This document shows, piece by piece, positions 56,707 through 64,000 of a stretch of 64,000 nucleotides of DNA. The notes under the pieces are model-generated. The model saw only the letters and a list, made by a program, of their open reading frames with translations. It was not told the DNA's origin and ran no database searches. Position 1 is the first letter of the stretch, and each line of letters begins with the position of its first letter. The DNA is taken from positions 1,302,001 through 1,366,000 of the forward strand of contig DASXDT010000006.1 of NCBI GenBank assembly GCA_036490475.1, read 5' to 3'. A program made the translations under genes and the position numbers. This stretch comes from Candidatus Tumulicola sp. GTDB lineage: Bacteria > Vulcanimicrobiota > Vulcanimicrobiia > Vulcanimicrobiales > Vulcanimicrobiaceae.

Positions 56707-57333
56707 ATGCACAGCAGGGCGGATAGAATCGTCGATGTTCTATCCGTCGTGCTGATATCGGTGTCCGCCGTCCTGACCGCGCTGTGCGGATATCAATCCG
56801 GGCTTTGGGAAGGCGAGCAGACGCGCATGTACAGCACCGCTAACGCGGACCGCTTGCACTCCACCGAAGAGGCCGATCGCGCCAACACGTTGGCGGCCAT
56901 CGACGTAGCAGTCTTCGTCCACTATGTGGAGGCGGTCGACACCAACAATGCCCGCTTCAAGGATTTTCTCTTCCGCCGGTTCCGGCCGGAGTTCGTGCCG
57001 GCGATGCGGGCTTGGCTCGCGACCAACCCGTTCCAGAACGTCCGCGCACCTTCAACGCCATTCGTCATGCCGGAATACCGGTTGCAGTCGCGCGAGGAGG
57101 CCCTTGAGTACGAAAAACGTGCCGCCAACGACTTTAATGAGGCCGGCAGAGCCAACCACAACGCCGACCAGTTCGTGCTGCTGACCGTCATCTTCGCCGG
57201 CGTTTCGTTTCTTGCGGGCATCAGTACGAAGATGGTGTATCCCAGTCACACGATCGTCGTCGCGCTCGGGCTCATCGCTACGGTCTACGGCGTTGTCAGG
57301 CTGTTCGAACTTCCGCTCCATGGGATGAATTAG
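56707..57333 (+). CDS. membrane protein of unknown function
   Basis: 208 residues, starting 1 bp after the previous stop. One helix at the N-terminus (VLSVVLISVSAVLTALCGYQ) and two at the C-terminus (VLLTVIFAGVSFLAGIS, TIVVALGLIATVYGVVRLF) enclose a soluble, largely helical domain (TRMYSTANADRLHSTEEADR). This two-ended layout is found in proteins annotated only as hypothetical membrane proteins. It is the first of four closely spaced genes ending with the FGE-like enzyme. Confidence 0.55.
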   Translation: MHSRADRIVDVLSVVLISVSAVLTALCGYQSGLWEGEQTRMYSTANADRLHSTEEADRANTLAAIDVAVFVHYVEAVDTNNARFKDFLFRRFRPEFVPAMRAWLATNPFQNVRAPSTPFVMPEYRLQSREEALEYEKRAANDFNEAGRANHNADQFVLLTVIFAGVSFLAGISTKMVYPSHTIVVALGLIATVYGVVRLFELPLHGMN

Positions 57334-57335
57334 CA

Positions 57336-58196
57336 ATGCATGCATCTGGAATCAAGCCGGAGCAAATCTTCGCGGCGCTCATGCTGATCGCGCTGACCTT
57401 CGGCGCGGGCCTGGAGGTCGACCGCGAGCACCTCCGCGAGACGCTCAAGCGCGTCGGTTTGACCGTCCGTGCGATACTCGCCAACTTCGTCATCGTGCCA
57501 ATCATCGGCGTCGTTGTCGTCAAGTTGTTCCGCCTTCCCGGCGAGGTCGCGACCGGCGTGCTGCTGATGGCGATCGCGCCCGGTGTGCCGTTCGTGTTGG
57601 CGTCGGTTCGTAAGCGTGGCGGCCGCCTCGCGCTGGCCGTCGAACTCGCGGTCGTGCTGCCGTTACTATCGATCGTAACGGTGCCGATCACGGCGGCGCT
57701 GGTATTGCCGGCGATCGCCGAAGCGCATCTTCCGTTCGGAAAATTCGCGATGACGCTGGTGCTGTTTCAACTACTGCCGTTGTTGGTGGGAATCGTCCTC
57801 GGTGGAAGGGCGCCGCAGCTCGCCCAACGACTCGCGCGCCCCCTCCAGTTCGTCTTTTTCGGCGCGGCGCTCATTTTGATCGTTCTGCTGTTTCCGCAAA
57901 TCATCAGCGGTGTTGCGTCTATCTACGGATCGTTGGGCATGCTCGCATCGCTGACCATCGTGCTGTTATCGATGGCGACGGGATGGTTGTTGGGTGGACC
58001 CGCCACCGAAGACCGGCGCGTGCTGGGCATCGGCACGACGCTCCGCAACGTCGGTCTGTGCGCGCTGATCGCAACCTCGAGCCTGCAAAATTCGCGGGTT
58101 GCCGCCGCCGTATTGACCTATCTCGTGATTCAAATGATCGTCTCGACGATCTTTGGCGCGATCTTTTCGCGAAAAACGAAGGCGGCGCTAGCATGA
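57336..58196 (+). CDS. SBF/bile-acid:sodium symporter-like transporter
   Basis: 286 residues with about nine helices. Motifs of the BASS/SBF family are LTFGAGLEVDREHLRETLKR at the N-terminus, MAIAPGVPFVLASVRKRGGR at the position of the sodium-site loop, and LLGGPATEDRRVLGIGTTLR before GLCALIATSS. Family members import organic anions (bile acids, pyruvate, pantothenate) with sodium. The substrate is unknown. It overlaps the next gene by ATGA. Confidence 0.78.
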   Translation: MHASGIKPEQIFAALMLIALTFGAGLEVDREHLRETLKRVGLTVRAILANFVIVPIIGVVVVKLFRLPGEVATGVLLMAIAPGVPFVLASVRKRGGRLALAVELAVVLPLLSIVTVPITAALVLPAIAEAHLPFGKFAMTLVLFQLLPLLVGIVLGGRAPQLAQRLARPLQFVFFGAALILIVLLFPQIISGVASIYGSLGMLASLTIVLLSMATGWLLGGPATEDRRVLGIGTTLRNVGLCALIATSSLQNSRVAAAVLTYLVIQMIVSTIFGAIFSRKTKAALA

Positions 58197-58942
58197 CCCC
58201 GCTCATACTCTCGAAGTTCGGCCTCTGGACGTTTACGACGGTCGAGTACATCTCGCTCATCGCCGCCACAACCAATGCGTTCAATGGCGCGTTGCTGGCG
58301 CGGCGTCCCGATCATTACAAGAATTTCACGGTGATGGGCATCGTCATTTTGGCCTATGCCGGCGGCATCGGCGGCGGCGTCATCCGCGACATTCTCGTCA
58401 ACAAAGTTCCCTCGCCCTTGCAAAACCCGTGGTACATCGTTGCGTGTTTGGGGGCCGCTGCGATTGCGCTGCTGATCGACTACAAGAGCGAGCAGAAATT
58501 CAAAGACGGTCTGTTCCAGTTTATGACGGCGTTCTCGCTGCCGTGGTATGCCATCGTCGGCGTACAGACCGCACTGATCGCCCACTTGGGATACGCCGCT
58601 GCCGTACTAATCGGCATCATCGCGACGACCGCCGGTCGCTGGATCATCGACCTCGCCTGTCAATGCGTTCCGAAGCAGTTGGTTCGCGGCGAATTTTTCG
58701 TGACCGCCGCGGCGTTGACCGGTATCGCCTATTTAGTCTGCAATCAGGCGTTCGGTCTGAACGTCATTGCGTCGACCGCGATCGCGTTTTTCATCGGCTT
58801 CGGTTTCCGTTTGCTCTCGCAATATCTCGGATGGGAAGAGTGGGAGCCATGGGAACCAGCCTCGGTTACCAAAGTGCAAAAGTCTCGCGAAACACTTGGC
58901 GAAGGATTGCACGCCGAGTTTCGCGGCCCGCAAGGTGACTAA
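58193..58942 (+). CDS. TRIC-type (UPF0126/YadS-like) cation channel protein
   Basis: 249 residues, seven helices arranged as an inverted repeat. The first half has AYAGGIGGGVIRDILVNKVP, the Gly-triplet motif of bacterial TRIC channels; the second half has GIIATTAGRWIIDLACQCVP. Bacterial TRIC proteins form trimers conducting monovalent cations. A C-terminal extension of about 50 residues (WEEWEPWEPASVTKVQKSRE) is unusual for the family. ATGA overlap with the SBF-like gene indicates coupling. Confidence 0.82.
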   Translation: MTPLILSKFGLWTFTTVEYISLIAATTNAFNGALLARRPDHYKNFTVMGIVILAYAGGIGGGVIRDILVNKVPSPLQNPWYIVACLGAAAIALLIDYKSEQKFKDGLFQFMTAFSLPWYAIVGVQTALIAHLGYAAAVLIGIIATTAGRWIIDLACQCVPKQLVRGEFFVTAAALTGIAYLVCNQAFGLNVIASTAIAFFIGFGFRLLSQYLGWEEWEPWEPASVTKVQKSRETLGEGLHAEFRGPQGD

Positions 58943-59830
58943 ATGATTCGCATTCCGGGTGGAAGTTTTCAAATGGGATCCGAGCGATTCTATCCCGAGG
59001 AAGCGCCGCTACGCGACGTCTCGGTCGGCGATTTTTCGATCGACGAATACAGCGTGACGAATGCGGACTTCGCGAAGTTCGTGCACAAGACCGGATACGT
59101 TACCGTCGCCGAACGGCCGTTGAAAGCCGAAGATTACCCCGGCGCTCCACCCGAAAATCTCGTTCCCGGTTCGCTGGTTTTTCACATGACGCCGGGACCG
59201 GTCAACTTTAACGACTATCGGCAATGGTGGTCGTGGACGCCGGGAGCGAGCTGGAAGTATCCCGACGGACCGGGCAGTTCGGTTGCGTCGCGCCCCGATC
59301 ATCCGGTGGTGCATGTGGCGTTCGAAGACGCGCAAACGTATGCCACGTGGGCCGAAAAGCGTCTGCCGACCGAAGCTGAATGGGAGTTTGCCGCACGCGG
59401 CGGTCTCGACGGCAAAGACTTCGTGTGGGGCGACGAGATGTTACCCGGCGGAGAGCCGGCAGCGAACACGTGGCAAGGCTCGTTTCCGTATCGCCATACG
59501 TCCAAGCACGGGCCGCGGACGTTGCCCGTCGGCAGCTTCGCCCCGAACGGTTATGGCTTGTATGATGTCGCCGGCAACGTGTGGGAGTGGACGTCGGATT
59601 GGTACGTGATCGATCGCGTTGCGTCGTCGCCGTGTTGCGGCGGTGACGACCTGCGAGAACGCAGTTACGATCCGTGCAGTCCCGAGATACGCATTCCGCG
59701 CAAGGTGCTCAAAGGCGGATCGTTCTTGTGTTCGCCGGAGTACTGCTTACGTTTTCGCCCGGCCGCGCGTTCGCCGCAAATGATCGACACGGGCATGTCG
59801 CATATCGGGTTTCGCTGCGCGAAGGATTAG
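58943..59830 (+). CDS. formylglycine-generating enzyme (FGE/SUMF1 family)
   Basis: 295 residues, starting right after the TRIC stop. The family start is MIRIPGGSFQMGSERFYPEE. The central part has RLPTEAEWEFAARGG and GYGLYDVAGNVWEWTSDWY. The C-terminus has the active-site pair of Cys in KGGSFLCSPEYCLRFRPAAR and ends HIGFRCAKD. Both catalytic Cys of true FGEs are present, so it should oxidise a sulfatase Cys to formylglycine using copper and oxygen. A sulfatase with a suitable CTAGR site is encoded at 61327. No signal peptide, so it acts in the cytoplasm. Confidence 0.9.
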   Translation: MIRIPGGSFQMGSERFYPEEAPLRDVSVGDFSIDEYSVTNADFAKFVHKTGYVTVAERPLKAEDYPGAPPENLVPGSLVFHMTPGPVNFNDYRQWWSWTPGASWKYPDGPGSSVASRPDHPVVHVAFEDAQTYATWAEKRLPTEAEWEFAARGGLDGKDFVWGDEMLPGGEPAANTWQGSFPYRHTSKHGPRTLPVGSFAPNGYGLYDVAGNVWEWTSDWYVIDRVASSPCCGGDDLRERSYDPCSPEIRIPRKVLKGGSFLCSPEYCLRFRPAARSPQMIDTGMSHIGFRCAKD

Positions 59831-60252
59831 CGGTTTTTTGAACTGGTGCGCGCGTCGATAGCGTTCGCTAACGGCTGCAGCGTTAAATTCAAGAAGACGA
59901 TCGCGACCGCACCGGCGAGCGCTTCTTGCCAGAATCCAAAGCCCGCCAGCGCGCCGACGGCTGCGGTCGACCAGATCGTCGCGGCGGTGTTCAAACCCGA
60001 GATGCCGGCTCCCGAGCGTAGAATGACGCCGCCCGCGATGAAACCGACGCCGGTCACCACGCCGGCGACGATGCGCGTCGTGTCGCCGGCTCCGAGAACC
60101 CCGTCAAGTAACGCGAACAGCGCGGCGCCGATCGACACGAGCGTACTCGTGTGCAGACCGGCAGCGCGCTGACGCCACTGACGTTCGAATCCGATCGCTA
60201 TTCCCAACAGCGCCGCCACGGCAAGGCGCGTCAGGAAAGCGCTAACGCTCAC
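59827..60252 (-). CDS. MgtC/SapB-like membrane protein
   Basis: 141 residues from the GTG at 60252, which overlaps the stop of the outer-membrane gene (GTGA). Four to five helices with the family motifs RLAVAALLGIAIGFERQWRQ, RAAGLHTSTLVSIGAALFAL, and GVGFIAGGVILRSGAGISGL, then TAATIWSTAAVGALAGFGF. MgtC proteins modulate membrane ATPases and help survival at low magnesium or acid. It lacks the C-terminal soluble domain of Salmonella MgtC, as many short forms do. Confidence 0.88.
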   Translation of the reverse strand: MSVSAFLTRLAVAALLGIAIGFERQWRQRAAGLHTSTLVSIGAALFALLDGVLGAGDTTRIVAGVVTGVGFIAGGVILRSGAGISGLNTAATIWSTAAVGALAGFGFWQEALAGAVAIVFLNLTLQPLANAIDARTSSKNR

Positions 60253-61154
60253 AGACCAAACGTGTAGCCGAACACCGGTCCGCCGAGATCCAGTCGTTGG
60301 ACGTGCGCCGTGTTGGGAAATCCGTAATAGTCGAGCTGGCGATAGAGCAACAGGAACGACTGGCCGTGCGGAAACGCGTAGCCGAGGCCGGTGTAGGCTT
60401 CCCACGTCGAATTGTTGTTGCCGCCGCCAAAGTCGCCGTAGTACGGAACGTACCAGCCTTTGTCGTTGAAGAAAATCCTACCCTTTAAGCCAAAAACGGC
60501 ATCTTCGGTTTGATCGTGGGTCGTCACGTTGCCGGTGGGCGCGATGATGCCGCGCTTGCCGACCGACGCATTGTAATCGACGTTGAGATTGATCGGAAAG
60601 TCGCGGTATCCCAGAAACGTGCTGAGATCGGCGTAGTGGGTGCGCGCAACCGTAAACCCAATCGCTCCCTCGTAAATTCCGCTGGCGAGTCGCGCCGAAC
60701 TATTGACGGTTATGGGAATATTAACGTGCCCGAGCGGTCCTTTAATGGAACCGACGATCGTGGCCGACGTCGACGCATTCAGGTAGATTGCGTCCAGGTA
60801 CAGATCGAAATTGCCCTTACGAATGTCGATCACGCCCATGACCGCCGAGTTGAGCTTCGGAAGATAGTCGCTCGGACCGACTTCGATCGTTTTCGACAGC
60901 ACGCCGCCGCCGCTACTCGTACCCCCGGCCAGGCGCTGGATGGGAAACTGAAAGTTCGCGTGGACGCTCGGCGCCCATATATACGGGGCGGCCGTTATGT
61001 GCAGTTGACCGTCGTACTGGCGATCCATGAGGGTGGGCGCGGCCGTCTGTGCGGGTGCCGGCGTGGGTTGCGCATCTTGCGCACGCGCGACCGCGCCTGC
61101 GGCGCAAAAAGCGACTATGGCCGCCGCCGTGGCGAGGCCCTTGAAACGATCCAT
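60249..61154 (-). CDS. outer-membrane beta-barrel protein
   Basis: 301 residues with AAGGAGG before the ATG and a Sec signal peptide (MDRFKGLATAAAIVAFCAAG, cleavage after ARAQ). After a Pro-Ala linker the sequence is a series of amphipathic strands ending in aromatic residues: DGQLHITAAPYIWAPSVHAN, FDLYLDAIYLNAST, TFLGYRDFPINLNVDYNA, and a terminal GGPVFGYTFGL. No stop of this type would fit a soluble enzyme. It is coupled to the MgtC-like gene. Function may be transport or adhesion. Confidence 0.75.
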   Translation of the reverse strand: MDRFKGLATAAAIVAFCAAGAVARAQDAQPTPAPAQTAAPTLMDRQYDGQLHITAAPYIWAPSVHANFQFPIQRLAGGTSSGGGVLSKTIEVGPSDYLPKLNSAVMGVIDIRKGNFDLYLDAIYLNASTSATIVGSIKGPLGHVNIPITVNSSARLASGIYEGAIGFTVARTHYADLSTFLGYRDFPINLNVDYNASVGKRGIIAPTGNVTTHDQTEDAVFGLKGRIFFNDKGWYVPYYGDFGGGNNNSTWEAYTGLGYAFPHGQSFLLLYRQLDYYGFPNTAHVQRLDLGGPVFGYTFGL

Positions 61155-61326
61155 GAGTTGAGACGCCTCCTTGTAATCGCGATTGTAGGCGCTCGTTCGA
61201 GGCCCGGTCTATCCGATAACCGCAAGTTGGAAAAATCCAGGTGCGCGTTTCTTTTTTGGGATACCTCTATGCGCCGGAATTGCGTAGACTGGACGCGTAC
61301 TACCTTTACAACACAAGGAGGCTCTT

Positions 61327-62850
61327 ATGCCCTCTAAGGGGCAGCCCAACATCATCGCTATCATGGGCGACGATATCGGCTGGTTTAACGTTGGCGCCTA
61401 TAACCGAGGGATCATGGCGGGCAGGACGCCGAACCTCGACAAGCTCGCCGCCCAAGGCATGCTCTTCACGGACTACTACGCTGAGGGCAGCTGCACGGCC
61501 GGCCGGGCGGCGTTTATCACCGGCGAAATTCCGCGGCGCACCGGTCTGACCACCGTCGGTCAAGCCGGCGCTAAAGTCGGAATGCCTGCCGAAGCCCCCA
61601 CAATCGCAACCGCCCTGAAATCCATGGGCTACGCGACGGGGCAGTTCGGCAAGAATCACCTCGGCGATCTCAACGAATACTTGCCGACGCTGCACGGCTT
61701 CGACGAGTTCTTCGGCTATTTGTATCATCTGGATGCTATGGAAGATCCGGCGCATCCTAACTATCCGCAGCAACTAAAAGACAAAATCGGTCCTCGGAAT
61801 ATGGTGCATAGCTGGGCGACCGATACCGACGACGCAACCGTCCAGCCGCGCTGGGGCAAAGTCGGCAAACAGAAGATCGAAGACTGCGGCACGCTCTATC
61901 CGGATCGCATGGAGACGGTCGACGACGAGATCCTCGGACACGCGGTCAAGTTCATCGATAAGGCCAAGTCGGACGGCAAACCGTTCTTCGTGTGGCTCAA
62001 TCCGACGCGCATGCACGTCGTCACGCATCTGTCGGAAAAATACGAGAGCCAACGAACTCCCGAAAACGGCTGGGACGTGTACGAAGCGGGCATGGCGCAA
62101 CTTGACGATATCGTCGGATCCGTCATGCAGAAACTCGAGGACGACGGCCTAGAAGACAACACGATCGTCGTGTTCACCACCGACAATGGCGCCGAGAACT
62201 TCACCTGGCCCGACGGCGGTCAAACGCCGTTTGCCGGCGGTAAAGGCACCGTACTCGAGGGTGGATTCCGCGTTCCGTGCATCCTGCGTTGGCCCGGAAA
62301 AGTGCAGGCGGGTAAAGTCGAAAACGGACTGTTCGCCAGCCTCGATTGGTTCCCGACGTTCGTGGCCGCCGCCGGCGACGCGAACATCGTCAACGAACTG
62401 CTGGCCGGCAAACAGCTCGGCGATCGTACGTATAAGGTGCATCTCGACGGCTACAATCAGATGGATCTCATCACCGGCAAAGGGCCGTCGGCGCGTAAGG
62501 AGTTCTTCTACTTCGCCGAAGGAACGCTCGGCGCGGTGCGCGTGAACGACTACAAATACCGGTTTATCGACCAGCCCGCCGGCTGGCTCGGCGGTACCGT
62601 GAAAGTCGATTGGCCGATTCTGACCAACCTTCGGCTCGATCCGTTCGAACGAACCGGAATGGCCGGCTCGCTCGCCTTCTACAACTGGTTTGCGTACCAG
62701 TTCTGGCGCTTCGTGCTGGTGCAAGAGGTCGTCGGGGAACTCGCCAAAACGGCGGTAGCGTTTCCGCCGATGCAGGCGTCGGCGTCCTTCAACCTTGAGG
62801 GAGTGAAGGAACAGATCGACAAAGCGATGGCATCGCATACTGGGTCCTAA
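61327..62850 (+). CDS. arylsulfatase-like enzyme with a CTAGR formylglycine site
   Basis: 507 residues; AAGGAGG lies 7 nt before the ATG. The sulfatase fold opens PNIIAIMGDDIGWFNVG with the metal-binding Asp pair (15, 16), then TPNLDKLAAQGMLFTDYYAE and GSCTAGRAAFITGEIPRRTG. Cys56 is in a CTAGR site, where the usual bacterial motif is CxPxR; the CxAxR variant is known to be accepted by maturases. Later motifs are GQFGKNHLGDL, VFTTDNGAENFTWPDGGQTP, and PFAGGKGTVLEGGFRVPCI. There is no signal peptide, unusual for sulfatases, and the FGE-like gene at 58943 is also cytoplasmic, so a pair is plausible. Confidence 0.88.
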   Translation: MPSKGQPNIIAIMGDDIGWFNVGAYNRGIMAGRTPNLDKLAAQGMLFTDYYAEGSCTAGRAAFITGEIPRRTGLTTVGQAGAKVGMPAEAPTIATALKSMGYATGQFGKNHLGDLNEYLPTLHGFDEFFGYLYHLDAMEDPAHPNYPQQLKDKIGPRNMVHSWATDTDDATVQPRWGKVGKQKIEDCGTLYPDRMETVDDEILGHAVKFIDKAKSDGKPFFVWLNPTRMHVVTHLSEKYESQRTPENGWDVYEAGMAQLDDIVGSVMQKLEDDGLEDNTIVVFTTDNGAENFTWPDGGQTPFAGGKGTVLEGGFRVPCILRWPGKVQAGKVENGLFASLDWFPTFVAAAGDANIVNELLAGKQLGDRTYKVHLDGYNQMDLITGKGPSARKEFFYFAEGTLGAVRVNDYKYRFIDQPAGWLGGTVKVDWPILTNLRLDPFERTGMAGSLAFYNWFAYQFWRFVLVQEVVGELAKTAVAFPPMQASASFNLEGVKEQIDKAMASHTGS

Positions 62851-62869
62851 GGACCCGACGCTCGCGAAA

Positions 62870-62893
62870 GACGGGTCTCGCACGAGGCCCGTC
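62870..62893 (+). terminator. hairpin after the sulfatase gene
   Basis: GACGGGTCT (62870-62878) pairs with AGGCCCGTC (62885-62893), with one G-U pair, followed by TCTCTCGG. A weak T-tract; probably a terminator, but read-through into the CYTH gene is possible, and the GGAGG at 62899-62903 is the ribosome-binding site of that gene. Confidence 0.5.
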
Positions 62894-62910
62894 TCTCTCG
62901 GAGGGGTGAA

Positions 62911-63759
62911 ATGAGTAAAACGCACGACAAAGCGCCTGAGAACTCGCTGGTAACGCACCGCGAGTTCAAGTTGCTTTTGAAGCCCGAGAAGTTTCCCAAC
63001 CGTCGCGCGCTGCTTACGTTCAACCAACTGTTGGCGAGCATCGCAAAAAAGCTGGACGTCCACTACGAGCCGGTCGAATCGCTCGATTCGCAGCTTCGCA
63101 TCGTGCAGTTTTATGACACGAAGAATCAAGATCTGCGCAAACACAAACTGATCTTTCGAATCCGCCAGATTCGCCAAGGCGGTTGGCCGGATGAGAGCTG
63201 GGAACTGACGTTCAAGTGTCGAGCGCCAGAGTACGATAAGGCCGCCGGCTTCGACACCGACACGACGCTGAAGAACGTTCAGGTCAAGAAGTTTAAAGAA
63301 GAGCTGATTCGCGGTGACGCGCCCGGATCGATGGAAAGCATTTTTTCCAACAACGTGATCGTCGAATATCCCGAAATCGAGACGGAGTTTCCGATCGGCC
63401 GCCTGGCCAAGGCGTTGCCGCATCTCGGCTCGATCGGGGTGGATCCGGAGGAGACGATGTCGATCGTGGCCGGAGCGAAAGTGTTCGAGATTCAATCCAC
63501 GCTGGGGAATCTGTCGTTCGGACACGGCGTTACCGCGCACGCATCGTTGGCGCTGTGGGCACGCCCGGTGACCGATCGTTTCGAGCCGATGGTCGCCGAG
63601 TTCGGTTTTTCGACGCACTTGGTACGCCGTGATGATAAAGAAGCGAAAGGCCAGGCTGCGGCGGATGCATTCTTTAAAGCGATGCAGGTGCCGCTGCACG
63701 ATTATCTCGCCGAAGGGACCACCAAGACGGCGCTAATTTATGACGACGGAGCTTCTTGA
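62911..63759 (+). CDS. CYTH/triphosphate-tunnel-like protein
   Basis: 282 residues, with GGAGGGG before the ATG. The N-terminal strand HREFKLLLKPEKFPNRRALL has the Glu/Lys alternation of CYTH proteins (usual ExExK), and the second unit LRIVQFYDTKNQDLRKHKL then IFRIRQIRQGGWPDESWEL matches the YYDT...LR.R pattern of the tunnel domain. These proteins bind triphosphate or nucleotide-like substrates (adenylate cyclase, thiamine or tripolyphosphatase). The exact reaction is unknown. Its last bases overlap the next gene by 20 bp. Confidence 0.75.
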   Translation: MSKTHDKAPENSLVTHREFKLLLKPEKFPNRRALLTFNQLLASIAKKLDVHYEPVESLDSQLRIVQFYDTKNQDLRKHKLIFRIRQIRQGGWPDESWELTFKCRAPEYDKAAGFDTDTTLKNVQVKKFKEELIRGDAPGSMESIFSNNVIVEYPEIETEFPIGRLAKALPHLGSIGVDPEETMSIVAGAKVFEIQSTLGNLSFGHGVTAHASLALWARPVTDRFEPMVAEFGFSTHLVRRDDKEAKGQAAADAFFKAMQVPLHDYLAEGTTKTALIYDDGAS

Positions 63760-64000
63760 CGAGTCGGTCCTACGCGACCCCACCGAACGGCCGATATTTT
63801 TTGCATCGGTAGCGTTCAACTTCGTCCTCATGGCGTTCGCGATCGCGCTGATATTTTATCAGCCGGCGTGGTTGCGAACGCATCCCGTCATCGCGAAGGA
63901 TATCGGGTTCCTGCGGGTCTTGGCGGTTACCGCGTTGATCGGAATACCGTTGCTGGTGCTGAACCGCAACCGCCGCGAGGCGGCGATTCGCGGCAGCTCG
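63740..64000 (+). CDS. N-terminal part of a membrane protein, possibly an M48-type peptidase
   Basis: The frame opens at ATG 63740, inside the last 20 bases of the CYTH gene, and runs 87 codons to the window edge without a stop. It starts TTELLDESVLRDPTERPIFF and has two helices (ASVAFNFVLMAFAIALIFYQ and LRVLAVTALIGIPLLVLNR). This opening is similar to membrane M48 metallopeptidases, which place two helices before the HExxH domain; that part is beyond the window, so the call is tentative. Confidence 0.45.
   Translation, partial: MTTELLDESVLRDPTERPIFFASVAFNFVLMAFAIALIFYQPAWLRTHPVIAKDIGFLRVLAVTALIGIPLLVLNRNRREAAIRGSS

Noticed and set aside
62149-63699. 516-codon minus-strand frame across the sulfatase and CYTH genes
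   Set aside because: It spans two real genes and an intergenic terminator, and shows no domain or start site.
1-64000. tRNA, rRNA, CRISPR array or replication origin
   Set aside because: Reading both strands I found no cloverleaf with a GGTTCGAATCC-like arm, no rRNA segment, no regular spacer-repeat array, and no DnaA-box cluster.

Overview
The window comes from a GC-rich bacterium with a double membrane. Evidence for the envelope is a Tad-pilus secretin, a porin-like outer-membrane protein, and many lipoprotein signal peptides. TGA is an ordinary stop codon here. The abundance of secreted beta-propeller lipoproteins, the Tad locus, the STAND-type regulators and the AdnAB-like helicase-nucleases would fit an uncultured soil lineage such as Eremiobacterota (WPS-2). 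That placement is inference from gene content only. I see no rRNA, tRNA, CRISPR array, transposase or phage structural gene.

Layout. 1-8.3 kb: the tail of an FAD/NAD(P)-binding protein, a secreted protein, a VOC protein, a lipoprotein broken by an in-frame TGA, a membrane protein, a DpnI-like nuclease with its domains in swapped order, small secreted proteins, a WYL regulator with a monooxygenase, and a sedolisin protease. 8.3-14.3 kb: two overlapping helicase-nuclease genes (AdnA/AdnB type) for double-strand-break processing. 14.3-24.5 kb: a Vgb-type propeller, an ankyrin protein, an aspartyl protease-PDZ-hydrolase fusion with two compensating frameshifts, a PadR regulator pair, a hydrolase, an Ntn-hydrolase-like protein, an acyltransferase, a fasciclin protein and an orphan coiled-coil protein.

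24.6-37.5 kb: a divergent Tad/Flp pilus locus. The leftward arm encodes the secretin, a TadG-like protein, two TadE-like proteins and a surface-associated protein. The rightward arm encodes an accessory protein, the Flp pilin, CpaA, CpaB, a fused TadZ-TadA ATPase, TadB, TadC, a second prepilin peptidase, a DUF192 protein and an M15-like peptidase. An 18-bp perfect palindrome lies between the arms. Paralogous acyltransferases in opposite orientation flank the locus. 37.5-44.3 kb: three GT87-like glycosyltransferases, two of them in an operon behind a STAND-BTAD regulator. The pilus and glycosyltransferase blocks together suggest a surface-structure region.

44.3-56 kb: a large LuxR-type STAND regulator preceded by a domain-only paralogue, several beta-propeller lipoproteins, DUF1579-like proteins, a Phd-PIN toxin-antitoxin pair whose toxin has no canonical start codon, and an AraC regulator. 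56-64 kb: a transport/channel operon ending in a formylglycine-generating enzyme, an MgtC/outer-membrane protein pair, a sulfatase that is a plausible substrate of that enzyme, a CYTH-type protein, and the start of a membrane protein that runs off the end.

The most notable items are the domain-permuted DpnI homologue, the TadZ-TadA fusion, the PIN toxin that seems to start at ATT, and a recurrent arrangement of -10 boxes 7-9 nt before start codons, which points to leaderless transcription.
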